Of a stretch of 64,000 bases of DNA, positions 1 to 8,280 are shown piece by piece. Within the stretch, counting starts at the first letter, position 1, and every line of letters begins with the position of its first letter. Origin of the DNA: Salinimonas marina (GTDB lineage Bacteria; Pseudomonadota; Gammaproteobacteria; Enterobacterales; Alteromonadaceae); the NCBI RefSeq assembly GCF_015644725.1, contig NZ_CP064795.1:1610501-1674500 (forward strand), in the 5' to 3' direction. The translations under genes were made by a program, and so were the position numbers. Under the pieces are notes generated by a model. It made no database searches. It was given only the letters and a program-made list of their open reading frames with translations, and had not been told where the DNA came from.

Positions 1-805
1 TAATAACCCGGTCTTCATCCAGAATCAGATACTGACCCTTAATCCCCAGCAGGACGCCGCTAAATGAAGGCGTCTTGTCTAAATTGATTGATTTTATCTT
101 TTCCGGATACTGTTCAACAGGGTAGGCAATCTGCACACACTCACTGTTCACCTCACTAATGGCCTGCAATCCTTTTTGCTGGCGCAGTTTGTCCAGCTCG
201 GGAGCGATGGCTTGCAGAAGTTCGGTTTTTTTCGCCTCAAGATCCTGATTTTCCGGTGTGCCTTTTAACATCGTGCGCCAGTTGGTTTTATCCGCAATAA
301 AATCTTTGCAAAGGGTTTCCACCAAGCCACTCGTCAAACGGTCGGGCACCCGTAACATCACCATGGCCTGACTGGCCCCCTGATCCATCCAGCGACTGGA
401 GACGGTATCCTGCACATGACGGGTGATGCCTACTTTAAGATTTCCGGTATTGGCCAGGTACACAAAATGATCGCTCATGCAATTTTGTTCGCCCCATTCT
501 GGCTCCCGACAGGTGCCTTCATGATAATGGCATTTTTCCGGCTTGATGATACAGCTATCACATTGGGCCAGAGACGTCAGGCAAGGGTAGCAATAACCCT
601 GGTTAAAGCTTTTCTTGGTTTTGCGTCCACAATGAACACAATTAATAACGCCACTGTGCGTCATGCTGATGTGCTGGCCAATCAGAGTGTTCATGTCTAA
701 CAGGGTATCGCCCACCGGCAGCTCGTACGTAACCTGGTGTGTTTGGGGATCGGCGGTTACCCGCATTTTGCGTATATTGCCAGTTACCGTGCGTGTATCA
801 GTCAC
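1..805 (-). CDS. DUF2797 family protein (3' end outside window)
   Basis: The gene runs off the left edge; 268 codons are visible, close to the usual length of DUF2797 proteins, so only the extreme C-terminus is missing. The start is a GTG at 805-803, which overlaps the end of the asparaginase gene by 8 bases, so the two are probably translated together. The N-terminal third is rich in cysteine pairs (C56/C59, C72/C75, C82/C85, plus C92 and C99), which suggests zinc-ribbon-like metal binding. The rest carries the family pattern, for example the segment LANTGNLKVGITRH. No biochemical role is established that I can name. Family assignment is by overall resemblance. Confidence 0.85.
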   Translation of the reverse strand, partial: MTDTRTVTGNIRKMRVTADPQTHQVTYELPVGDTLLDMNTLIGQHISMTHSGVINCVHCGRKTKKSFNQGYCYPCLTSLAQCDSCIIKPEKCHYHEGTCREPEWGEQNCMSDHFVYLANTGNLKVGITRHVQDTVSSRWMDQGASQAMVMLRVPDRLTSGLVETLCKDFIADKTNWRTMLKGTPENQDLEAKKTELLQAIAPELDKLRQQKGLQAISEVNSECVQIAYPVEQYPEKIKSINLDKTPSFSGVLLGIKGQYLILDEDRVI

Positions 806-1805
806 TCATTTCTCCACGTAAATTCTGGGTCAGAGATTGTTGCAGCTCTGTAAAGGGAAGATTTTTACTCAATAAGTAATGCAGCTTTGCCAGGGCTGCT
901 TCTGGGGTCATATCACTACCGGGCAATACACCGGCGGCGGCCAGACCCTGACCGGTGGCATAGCCTCGCATATTAACCCGGCCCCGCAAACACTGCGTAC
1001 AGTTAAGTACCGGAATCTGCTGTTCGGTAGCCTGTTCGAGCTGTTCTAGAAGATCGCGGTGCAAAGGCGCATTACCCACCCCATAACTTAACAAAATAAG
1101 TGCATTCACCGGTTGTTGTAAAATATTTTTGATGACCTGTGAGGAGATGCCCGGGTACAAACTGACCAACCCGATGGGCTGCGCGGTGACCGGACTGACT
1201 GACATAGTGTGTTGGGTCTGGGTAGCGAGCTTTCCGGCATTCAACCGGATATTAATACCGGCCTCAAGCAAGGGCGGAAAATTGGGTGAGTCGAAGGCGT
1301 TAAATCCATCTGCGTCCACTTTACGACTCCGGTTTCCCCTTAATAGCCGGTTATTGAAAAACAGGCCGACTTCCGCGATCGGAAAATTGGCCGCCACATA
1401 CAAGGCATTTAATAAATTGACCTGGCCGTCTGAGCGTAACTCCGCCAGCGGAATCTGTGAGCCGGTGACAATAACCGGCTTAGACAGATTTTCCAGCATA
1501 AAGCTAAGTGCAGAGGCCGTGTACGCCATGGTGTCAGTACCATGTAAAATGATGAAACCATCGTATTTATGGTAGTTGCGCGCAATGTCATCGGCAATTT
1601 GCTGCCAGTCAGAGGGTTTCATATCAGACGAATCAAGCAGGTGACCGTATTCATGCAATGTGAATAAAGGCATTTCCTCGCGATGAAATTCTGGCATGTC
1701 TTCCAGAGTCTGGCCTAAAAAGCCCGCCGCCGGCACGTAACCGTGAGCCGAAGGTTTCATGCCTATGGTGCCGCCGGTGTAAGCGATATAGATATGTTTG
1801 CGCAT
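798..1805 (-). CDS. ansA: Type I (cytoplasmic) L-asparaginase
   Basis: Hydrolyses L-asparagine to aspartate and ammonia. The 335-residue length matches AnsA-type enzymes (about 338). Both threonine-containing active-site motifs are visible: TGGTIG at residues 10-15 and HGTDT at 88-92. There is no signal peptide (the protein begins MRKHIYIAYTGG), which argues for the cytoplasmic housekeeping enzyme rather than the periplasmic type II enzyme. The gene is followed with an 8-base overlap by the DUF2797 gene, forming a two-gene unit. Confidence 0.93.
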   Translation of the reverse strand: MRKHIYIAYTGGTIGMKPSAHGYVPAAGFLGQTLEDMPEFHREEMPLFTLHEYGHLLDSSDMKPSDWQQIADDIARNYHKYDGFIILHGTDTMAYTASALSFMLENLSKPVIVTGSQIPLAELRSDGQVNLLNALYVAANFPIAEVGLFFNNRLLRGNRSRKVDADGFNAFDSPNFPPLLEAGINIRLNAGKLATQTQHTMSVSPVTAQPIGLVSLYPGISSQVIKNILQQPVNALILLSYGVGNAPLHRDLLEQLEQATEQQIPVLNCTQCLRGRVNMRGYATGQGLAAAGVLPGSDMTPEAALAKLHYLLSKNLPFTELQQSLTQNLRGEMSD

Positions 1806-2119
1806 GGTTTCTTCAGTAAGTAATTGATATTACGATATTGTAGCAAGCCCTGTTCAGAAGTCATCAAAAGGGTTTGGGAAGGGCCCCAATCACTGGCCAT
1901 AATTTATTAGACAAAAGTATAAGAAATTAATTAATTAGTACTTGTAGATGGGGGATTTGAAGGCATAATTGATCAAGATTCACGGTTTTATAAAACTAAT
2001 GAGTGCTACATAAATCAGCTGCCATTCAGGATTGCAGGGTTCGCGCCTGATGGTAACCACAAGATTATAATAGCAACAGAGTCAGCCGCATCACCACTAT
2101 AGGCTTAACAAGGACGATT
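1806..2119. other. Intergenic region between divergent genes
   Basis: About 310 bases between the divergently transcribed asparaginase gene and the small ORF/diguanylate cyclase pair. It is AT-rich around 1900-1950 and must hold the promoters for both directions. I see no convincing repeat, RNA gene or operator. Confidence 0.5.
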
Positions 2120-2275
2120 ATGCGCTTTACTTTTTTCAGGACATGCCATTCTTCTGCTGGTCATCAACAAGGCATTGTGCCGCCGATACTGCCGGGGCCT
2201 GATTCACCCAAAGATCCTTCTCGTGTTCCCGATCCGGATCGAGATACCGTGCCGCCGAAAAATCCAAAAATGTGA
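2120..2275 (+). CDS. Small proline-rich ORF (51 aa) upstream of the GGDEF gene
   Basis: An ATG at 2120 lies 6-7 bases after a good Shine-Dalgarno-like AAGGA and opens a 51-codon frame ending at TGA 2273-2275. The C-terminal half is strikingly rich in Pro and Asp (for example PPILPGPDSPKDPSRVPDPD). The diguanylate cyclase start follows only 6 bases after the stop, so the two may be translationally coupled. I do not recognise a family. It may be a genuine small protein or a leader ORF; without homologues it stays tentative. Confidence 0.4.
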   Translation: MRFTFFRTCHSSAGHQQGIVPPILPGPDSPKDPSRVPDPDRDTVPPKNPKM

Positions 2276-2281
2276 GCGCCT

Positions 2282-3997
2282 ATGCACCTGATTATAGTCG
2301 TAATTTTTTTGTATGCCGGTTTCACGTTTTATGCGCTCGCGGACGATTCACAATTATTAGAAAAAGCCGATACCATAAAATTTAGCGATCGCTCTCAGGC
2401 CCAGCGGTTGTTGGATCGGATCAGCCTGGCTCAGCTTAGCGAGGCGCAGATGAACTATTATCGTTTTCTTAAAGCCTATTTAAGCACCTTTGACGGCGAT
2501 CTGGATTATACCCTTGAGCGCTACGAAACCTTACTGGACACATTACCCGAGTCGGAATTGCGGATCAGAGTATTGCAGGCCGCCCTTGGCATTGCTTCTT
2601 ATCGTGAAAAATGGCAACGAAGCTTTGAGCTGGCATCAGAACTTGAACTATTGTTGTCCAAACCAGTGTCTAAAAATGTTGAAACCGAAGCTTTTCAGGG
2701 GCTACTGGTGTTTTACAAAAATGTGGGACTGCCGGAAACGGCTTTGATTTACATCAACCGAATCCTGGCCCATCCTGATGCCCGCCCGGAGCATATTTGT
2801 TTTGCCAAAAGCAAACAAATCGAAGTGTATCTGGCTGATAACAGCGTCACTGAAACCCAGATTAATGAAGCGATTAAAATCTGCAGACAAACAGAGCAGG
2901 ATTATTTTGTGGCTACCAACCTGATTGTTAAGGTGGATTACTACATCGGGAATAGTCTGTTGTCTAAAGCGCGGGTTGCTGCTAAAAAAGCCTGGGCAGC
3001 AGTAGAGCCGGTGAATTTTATCTTTTTGAAAAGTCAGTTTCTGACAACCTATGCGCACCTTAAATTCCGGCTGGGGCATAAAAAATCTGCGGCAAATCTT
3101 GCCCGGCAGGTAATCGATTTGGATAAAACTGAGCAATATAAAGCCTCCTTGATCAAGGCATACAAGCTGCTGGCCCAGCTAGCAGTAGCACAGCATAATT
3201 ATCAACAGGCATATACCTATGTGTCAGCGGTCAACCGGCTTGAAGATGATTTTCATTCTGAACAAGTGGTCAAATCCCTGGCATTACAACAAGCACGCTT
3301 TAATCTAAAAAACAAAGAAACTCACATTGCGTTGCTTGATGAAAAAAACAAATTATTGAGTGAGGAGTCTCGGCTAGTGGGTGAGAAAGCCCAAAGTATG
3401 GTGATTGCTTTGGGCCTGGCGATGGTGATGGTTTTTGTCACACTTTACTGGGCATTCCGTACCCGGAAAATGCAAAAACGATTACGTTATCTGGCCACTA
3501 CCGATGCGTTGACTGATGTGGCAAACCGCGGCTATTTCAGCGACCAGGCCACTATGGCGCTGATTAAAGCACAACACCGTGGGCAACCTGTAGCACTGAT
3601 ATTTTTTGATCTTGACCACTTTAAAAAAATTAACGACACCCATGGTCATCAAACCGGTGACTGGGTGTTGCGTGAAGTGGTGAAGGTGATCAATCAATGT
3701 TGTACCCCGAACCATCATTTATTAGGCCGCATTGGCGGCGAGGAGTTCGGGATCCTCATGACCAATACCGACAATAATACCGCGCTGGTGTTCGCGGAGC
3801 GCTGCCGTGAAAGTATTGGTCGCATTGAACCCCCTATCACGGGCCATGAACTCACCATCAGTGCCAGTTTCGGTGTCAGTGATACGCAGCAGGTGGGCTA
3901 CCATCTGGAACATCTGTTTTCAGCGTCTGACTTAGCTTTGTATCAGGCGAAAAAATACGGGCGTAATCAGGTTTGTGTTTATTCCGAAAAAATTTAA
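2282..3997 (+). CDS. Diguanylate cyclase with periplasmic helical-repeat sensor domain
   Basis: A 571-residue protein predicted to make cyclic di-GMP. It begins with a signal-peptide-like hydrophobic segment, followed by about 340 residues of helical, TPR-like sequence likely in the periplasm, one membrane segment at about 373-393, and a C-terminal GGDEF domain from about residue 405. The catalytic motif is GGEEF (485-489), an active variant, and the FFDLDHFKKIND metal/GTP-binding segment is intact. The RxxD inhibitory site expected just upstream of GGEEF is replaced by PNHH, so product inhibition is probably absent. The start at 2282 has only a weak ribosome site, consistent with coupling to the small ORF ending at 2275. 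The ligand sensed is unknown. Confidence 0.9.
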   Translation: MHLIIVVIFLYAGFTFYALADDSQLLEKADTIKFSDRSQAQRLLDRISLAQLSEAQMNYYRFLKAYLSTFDGDLDYTLERYETLLDTLPESELRIRVLQAALGIASYREKWQRSFELASELELLLSKPVSKNVETEAFQGLLVFYKNVGLPETALIYINRILAHPDARPEHICFAKSKQIEVYLADNSVTETQINEAIKICRQTEQDYFVATNLIVKVDYYIGNSLLSKARVAAKKAWAAVEPVNFIFLKSQFLTTYAHLKFRLGHKKSAANLARQVIDLDKTEQYKASLIKAYKLLAQLAVAQHNYQQAYTYVSAVNRLEDDFHSEQVVKSLALQQARFNLKNKETHIALLDEKNKLLSEESRLVGEKAQSMVIALGLAMVMVFVTLYWAFRTRKMQKRLRYLATTDALTDVANRGYFSDQATMALIKAQHRGQPVALIFFDLDHFKKINDTHGHQTGDWVLREVVKVINQCCTPNHHLLGRIGGEEFGILMTNTDNNTALVFAERCRESIGRIEPPITGHELTISASFGVSDTQQVGYHLEHLFSASDLALYQAKKYGRNQVCVYSEKI

Positions 3998-4170
3998 TTG
4001 CATTGGACTAATTTCAAAATTGTCAGCAATCAAAAAACTAATAAAAGAATTAATGATGTCGCTCGACTCAGTGCCCCGACAGGCTTGGATAACCCAGGAA
4101 TTGGTGGTGTTCTACCCAGATTTTACGGACACATCTATAAGAAGGCATACTGTGCCTAGAAGGAGTGTCT

Positions 4171-4458
4171 ATGACCAAACGATGAAAATATTCCCCAGAG
4201 TTCAAACACGAAGCTGTTTTACTGACCCAGCAACCGGGTGTGAGTTGTCGCCAGATAGCACTGGATATCGGTGTTAATCCAAACCTGTTAAACCGCTGGA
4301 AGCGCGAAGCTGAACAAGCCAAAGATCAGGCATTTAAAGGCCATGGCAGCCCTCGCGATGAAGAGATGGCTAAGCTAAAAAGAGAGCTGGCTAAAGTCAA
4401 AAAGGAACGCGATTTTTTGCGAGAAGCGGCAACGTTCTTCGCCAAAGAGTTACCGTAA
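4171..4458 (+). pseudogene. IS3-family transposase OrfA with early stop codon
   Basis: From ATG 4171, preceded by AGAAGGAG, the frame reads four codons and then an in-frame TGA at 4183-4185. It continues as a typical OrfA: a helix-turn-helix (GVSCRQIALDIGVNPNLLNRW) and a C-terminal coiled coil ending FFAKELP. An arginine codon is expected where the TGA sits. A restart at GTG 4240 would lose part of the DNA-binding domain. Two possible -1 slippage runs, A AAA AG near 4399 and T TTT TTG near 4412, lie before the OrfA stop and would allow fusion to OrfB. OrfA function is therefore probably impaired. Confidence 0.75.
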
Positions 4459-4502
4459 GGTATCAGGCGATATCGCGTTGCCGCGACAGCTTTGCCGTTC
4501 GC

Positions 4503-5312
4503 ATGATGTGCCGCTGTCTAAATGTTTCACCGAGTGGTTATTACGCGTGGGTGGAGCGTCAGCCCAGTGCGCGTGACATCGCCAATGCACAATTGCTTGA
4601 GCGTATGCGTGAAATTCACGACGATAGCGGCGGTATCATTGATGCACCACGCATGCATGAAGACCTGCAAGCTGAAGGTATCGAGGCCAGCCTGAATCGT
4701 ATCGCAAGGATTATGGCTGTGAACGGTATTTACGGCTGGCCGCGCAAAAAAGGCCGTGGCACAAAACGTAGCTCAATACGCCCCGCTGGCCTAGCCAACC
4801 ATCTTGAACGGGACTTTACTGCCCAGGCGCCAGAAACCAAGTGGGTGACTGACATCACCGAAGTGGCGACGCTGGAAGGTAAGCTCTATCTGTGTGTGGT
4901 GCTTGACCTGTTCAGCAAACTCATCGTGGGCTGGTCAATGCATCATCGCCAGGACAGGCACATGGTCATGCGGGCCGTCGAGATGGCGGTCTGGCAGCGA
5001 CAGGAGCAACACAATGTGGTGCTGCACTCTGATCGCGGAACGCAATTTACCAGCGGTGATTATCAGAAATTACTCAAACGCGAAAACCTAACCAGTAGCA
5101 TGAGTGCTGTGGGCCACTGCGCAGACAACGCCGCCTGTGAAGGCTTCTTCGGTGTGCTTAAACGTGAGCGGATAAACTATCGACAATACCGAACACGGGA
5201 TGAAGCCAAAGCTGATATCTTTGATTACATCGAGGTGTTTTATAATCGAAAACGCCGACACAGCCACCTCGGCGGCATTAGCCCCGAACAGTTTGAGCAA
5301 GCCTCATTTTGA
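4503..5312 (+). CDS. IS3-family transposase OrfB (DDE integrase)
   Basis: A 269-residue DDE transposase with the rve integrase core. The three acidic residues lie in [21 protein letters not shown] and [17 protein letters not shown], with D(35)E-like spacing. The C-terminus [20 protein letters not shown] is typical of the family. The frame is open well upstream of ATG 4503 and overlaps OrfA in the -1 register, so in an active element OrfB is normally made as an OrfAB fusion. OrfB itself looks intact; mobility may be lost through the OrfA stop codon. Confidence 0.9.
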   Translation: MMCRCLNVSPSGYYAWVERQPSARDIANAQLLERMREIHDDSGGIIDAPRMHEDLQAEGIEASLNRIARIMAVNGIYGWPRKKGRGTKRSSIRPAGLANHLERDFTAQAPETKWVTDITEVATLEGKLYLCVVLDLFSKLIVGWSMHHRQDRHMVMRAVEMAVWQRQEQHNVVLHSDRGTQFTSGDYQKLLKRENLTSSMSAVGHCADNAACEGFFGVLKRERINYRQYRTRDEAKADIFDYIEVFYNRKRRHSHLGGISPEQFEQASF

Positions 5313-5324
5313 GGAAAACGGGTG

Positions 5325-6263
5325 TCAATAAAACTCGGAGCATTCCAGTTTTTTCATCCTTGCTATAGATTCATTTACTTCTTTTGGAATCAGTAATTCA
5401 ACTATTTTACCTTTTCCAGCTTCACTACGACGCAGTGACCATAATCTCCTTATACCCTCTATTTCTTCAATTTTCCCCTCAAATTGCAATTTATCCATCT
5501 GAGATTCATAATCATTAAGCGGTTTACCAGATAACTCGCGATAGCCAGAGGTAACTTCTTCGAAAAGCACTTTATAGGCAAGCTCTTTAGACTTTGATCT
5601 TTTATAAAAGTCAGACTCATTAAAATCACTATCACTCCAATTTGGAAAGTTTTCTTTTTTATAAAAAGCACTCTCATACCTATAGGTATTACCCAGCTCT
5701 AGCAATGCTATTGGTATATCGTTTATAGCCGCCTTCCAAAGCCATTCTCTTGCTTTTTCCATAGCTTCGGATTCAAAATTGATTGGCTTTCCTTCACCAG
5801 AAGGAACATTTGACCCAAGGTAAGGGTTATGCCAGTTTGAGTTATATGACGAATAGAAATGGTTCATTCCAAGTACGTATGCAGCACTGTTATTTCCCGA
5901 CTCGAACTCAAGTATCAATTGTTCTTCGCTCAACTCAGTAAGATATGGGAGGACAGAGCTTGGAAAGATTACATTTTCCTGAGTGAATTTTGTCACAACT
6001 TGATTCAAGTATTCTTTATCGGAACTAGAAAAGGCGTAGCATTCCTTTTGTGAAAAAATAACTTCTTTTGAGGGTTCCTTTTTTTCTTGCTCGAACTGAT
6101 AATTATTTTGTATAGCAACTTTATCATTCTTAGCCTCAACCCCGAATTCAATACTATTCTCAGAGCTAAGATTTTCTTTTGAAGGCTTTTTTCCCTTCTT
6201 ATCTATAAAAAAATACCCTCCAAGAAAAACAAGCAAAGCTAAAAGTAAAAATTTTATCTTCAT
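5325..6263 (-). CDS. Unknown membrane-anchored protein, 3' end rewritten by the IS
   Basis: A 312-residue protein of unknown function. It starts with a single hydrophobic helix (about residues 4-20) followed by a Lys-rich linker, so it is either exported or anchored with its body outside the cytoplasm. The middle contains segments resembling Sel1/TPR-like helical repeats (SAAYVLGMNHFYSSY, AREWLWKAAINDIPIALLEL). Base composition is much more AT-rich than the flanking core genes, which suggests transfer. The last few codons (EFY-stop) lie inside the right terminal repeat of the IS3-family element, so the original C-terminus has been lost or replaced. Confidence 0.6.
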   Translation of the reverse strand: MKIKFLLLALLVFLGGYFFIDKKGKKPSKENLSSENSIEFGVEAKNDKVAIQNNYQFEQEKKEPSKEVIFSQKECYAFSSSDKEYLNQVVTKFTQENVIFPSSVLPYLTELSEEQLILEFESGNNSAAYVLGMNHFYSSYNSNWHNPYLGSNVPSGEGKPINFESEAMEKAREWLWKAAINDIPIALLELGNTYRYESAFYKKENFPNWSDSDFNESDFYKRSKSKELAYKVLFEEVTSGYRELSGKPLNDYESQMDKLQFEGKIEEIEGIRRLWSLRRSEAGKGKIVELLIPKEVNESIARMKKLECSEFY

Positions 6264-6999
6264 AATAAAAACCTATAGAAGCGCAAATTATCTTTGACGC
6301 GCTAAAGAGTTAGAAAAAATTTTAAATGATTCCGTAAGCCAACTTATACACAAACTATTAGCTAAAGAGTAAATTTTAGCCACCTGAATGTAAAGAGCAA
6401 ATATTCAAATCTATTTTAACGACCAGCAACCTTTAATGGAATCTCCTGCTAAACATCTATTAAAAATAATACAAATAGACAAGCAGCCACTTACAGTATG
6501 AAAATAAACATCATTCATAGAAATTTAATACCCAAAAATTTTTTACGTTACAGCATTTTTCAGTTAAATCTGAGATTTTTTGATGATAGTTACTTAACAG
6601 TGTAGCTAAAACTATTAGAGGTAATTTATGGCTAGGTGTTGATGGAGAAGAATTTGCTCGTTCACTGGAAAAGCCTTTCAAAAACAAAGAATGTAACATC
6701 AGCAGAATCCCACCTAGTTCATATGGCGCTTATTAGAGTAGATGGCCAAAGAGGATGATTAATACGATTAAAAAATCGTCGTCAATCTTGAATTTATGCA
6801 TATGGATATTAGAAATTATGCAACTAAATCGAAGACTGTATGCTAGTAGAAGACGATATAGAATAAAAGTGCATGCATAGTTATCGACTCACGAACCACA
6901 CTGCGCCAGATTTAAAAAATTGGTGCGCTACTTGGCTTGAATATGTCAGTGCCTCTTGAGCCTATAAATTCTTAGTATTAGTCTAATGGTAAGGCCTGA
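6264..6999. other. AT-rich region without a recognisable gene
   Basis: This stretch is very AT-rich, with stop codons frequent in all frames. The only short open frames (for example near 6511-6699 on the minus strand) have no recognisable features. It looks like decayed accessory DNA between the IS-linked gene and the YqhA-family gene. Confidence 0.5.
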
Positions 7000-7215
7000 G
7001 CTTCGGGTTCTGCCCCATTTTCACCTACCTTTGCCTTTGTTATGGAGTCGCCGGCGCTATCGGGCCATTATATGACCTTTTTGCTTATCGCTATCATGAT
7101 GGTGGTTATCGGACCGGTTCTGGAAGAGTCAATCGTTACTACAAAGCCCAACGGTCTGAAAATCAAACCTTGCCTCAGCCTATCCATCACGATAATTTGG
7201 TTTTTATCCAGATAG
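7000..7215 (+). pseudogene. Possible remnant of a CPBP-family membrane protease
   Basis: The frame from 7000 to the TAG at 7213-7215 encodes a hydrophobic helix followed by a glutamate pair (FLLIAIMMVVIGPVLEES). This resembles the helix and EE motif of CPBP intramembrane metalloproteases. The expected arginine and following helices are absent; the sequence continues as unrelated residues and stops. There is no clear start codon context. I read it as a degraded fragment, but the resemblance is short. Confidence 0.3.
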
Positions 7216-7545
7216 TATGGATGTGGAAAGGAGGGGCCCTACCCAGCGAATTCGTATATATGGCTGAAAAAATACACACGACCTATCAGGATGCGCTCAC
7301 TTCGCATTCTAAACCCAATACCTTACCTCAATGTTTTTGCCAGCGGCACGGCGTGACATCGGCACAGAAATTGAGAGAAAACCTACCGCGGATTGACATC
7401 CGGCTACGGCTGCTGGATGGTATACGTGCTGATAGTGGAAAACTTAACTAACAAATGGCATTAAAATAACAAAAAACTCTTGGGAAAAAGCTTTCTTTTC
7501 GTTGTAAAAAGACTACTATGCGGCTTTTTTAAGCCTATAAAAACT

Positions 7546-8099
7546 ATGAAAAAAAACAAAGACGCTTCGGCTAAATCTTACCCCCATCTCGAGCAGCCTT
7601 TTGAAAAAGCACTGTGGGGTTCACGCTTGCTGGTGATGTTTGCGGTGGTCCCCAGTATCTTTGCAGCGTTGATGCTGTTTTGTATCGGCACTCTGGATAT
7701 TTTTAAATTGCTGAAGCATGTGGTGGACTACTATATAAGTCAGGAAGGTCCGGACATTCACGATAGGGTAGTTCCCCAGATTATTATTGCCATTGATATC
7801 TATCTTATCGCGGTGGTATTGCTTATCTTTGGCACCGGGATTTATCGGTTATTTGTGTCGCCCATCGATGATGCTGAAAATCATGGCACTTCCCATCCGT
7901 TTAATGTGCATTCCTTTGACCAGTTGAAAGATAAAATCGCACGAGTGGTGATTCTGGCTGTAATTATTGAATTTTTCAGAGCGGTGGTCGATATTCGTTT
8001 TGAAACACCCCTGGATGCAATTTATCTGGCGGTATCGATTCTTGCCTTAGCGGGGGGTTGTTTTTGATGAGTCATGCTCACCGCGATAAGGAACATTAA
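7546..8099 (+). CDS. YqhA family (UPF0114) membrane protein, one-base frameshift near the 3' end
   Basis: The first 173 codons encode a protein with several membrane helices that resembles YqhA (SRLLVMFAVVPSIFAALML near the N-terminus; FDQLKDKIARVVILAVIIEF later). As given, the frame stops at 8065-8067 with ALAGGCF, before the charged tail normal in this family. Adding one G to the six-G run at 8052-8057 gives ALAGGLFLMSHAHRDKEH and a stop at 8097-8099, matching the His-rich YqhA tail. The start is ATG 7546. The restored protein is 184 residues. Its function is not established. Confidence 0.75.
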
Positions 8100-8199
8100 G
8101 GGCCGGCCGGGTTCGCCCCGGTGCTGGTCAGCATCAGAGCAGGGGCCAAACGAAGATGCGGGGGCGCGCCTCAATAATGAGACGCTTCCCGGCGATACG

Positions 8200-8280
8200 T
8201 TAAGCGTCAAATCAAGCGTCAAATCAAGCGTCAAATTAAGCGTCAAATTAAGCGTCAGAGCAATCGTTCAGTTAAGCGTT
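8200..8280. repeat. 12-bp tandem repeat at the 3' end of the acyl-CoA synthetase gene
   Basis: About four and a half copies of TAAGCGTCAAAT (with T/C variation at the ends of the unit) run from 8200 to about 8256, then decay through CGTTCAGTTAAGCGTTCAG. The last degenerate copy contains the stop codon and final Asn-Ala codons of the synthetase gene read on the minus strand. The array appears to have grown by duplication of the gene's own stop-codon region. Confidence 0.85.

Larger units (their letters stand above)
4115..5338 (+). mobile_element. IS3-family insertion sequence
   Basis: Contains an OrfA-type helix-turn-helix protein and an OrfB DDE integrase in the -1 frame, the IS3 layout. Imperfect inverted repeats are visible: CCCAGATTTTACGGACAC on the left (about 4115-4132) pairs with GTGTCAATAAAACTCGG on the right (about 5322-5338), about 12 of 17 positions. 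The exact ends and any target duplication are uncertain; I see no obvious direct repeat and the ends do not read TG...CA. The element lies between the diguanylate cyclase and an AT-rich gene whose 3' end it has altered. Confidence 0.75.

Noticed and set aside
7170..7451. 93-codon open frame on the plus strand
   Set aside because: It begins inside the decayed region, overlaps the CPBP-like fragment in another frame, and shows no conserved features or ribosome site.
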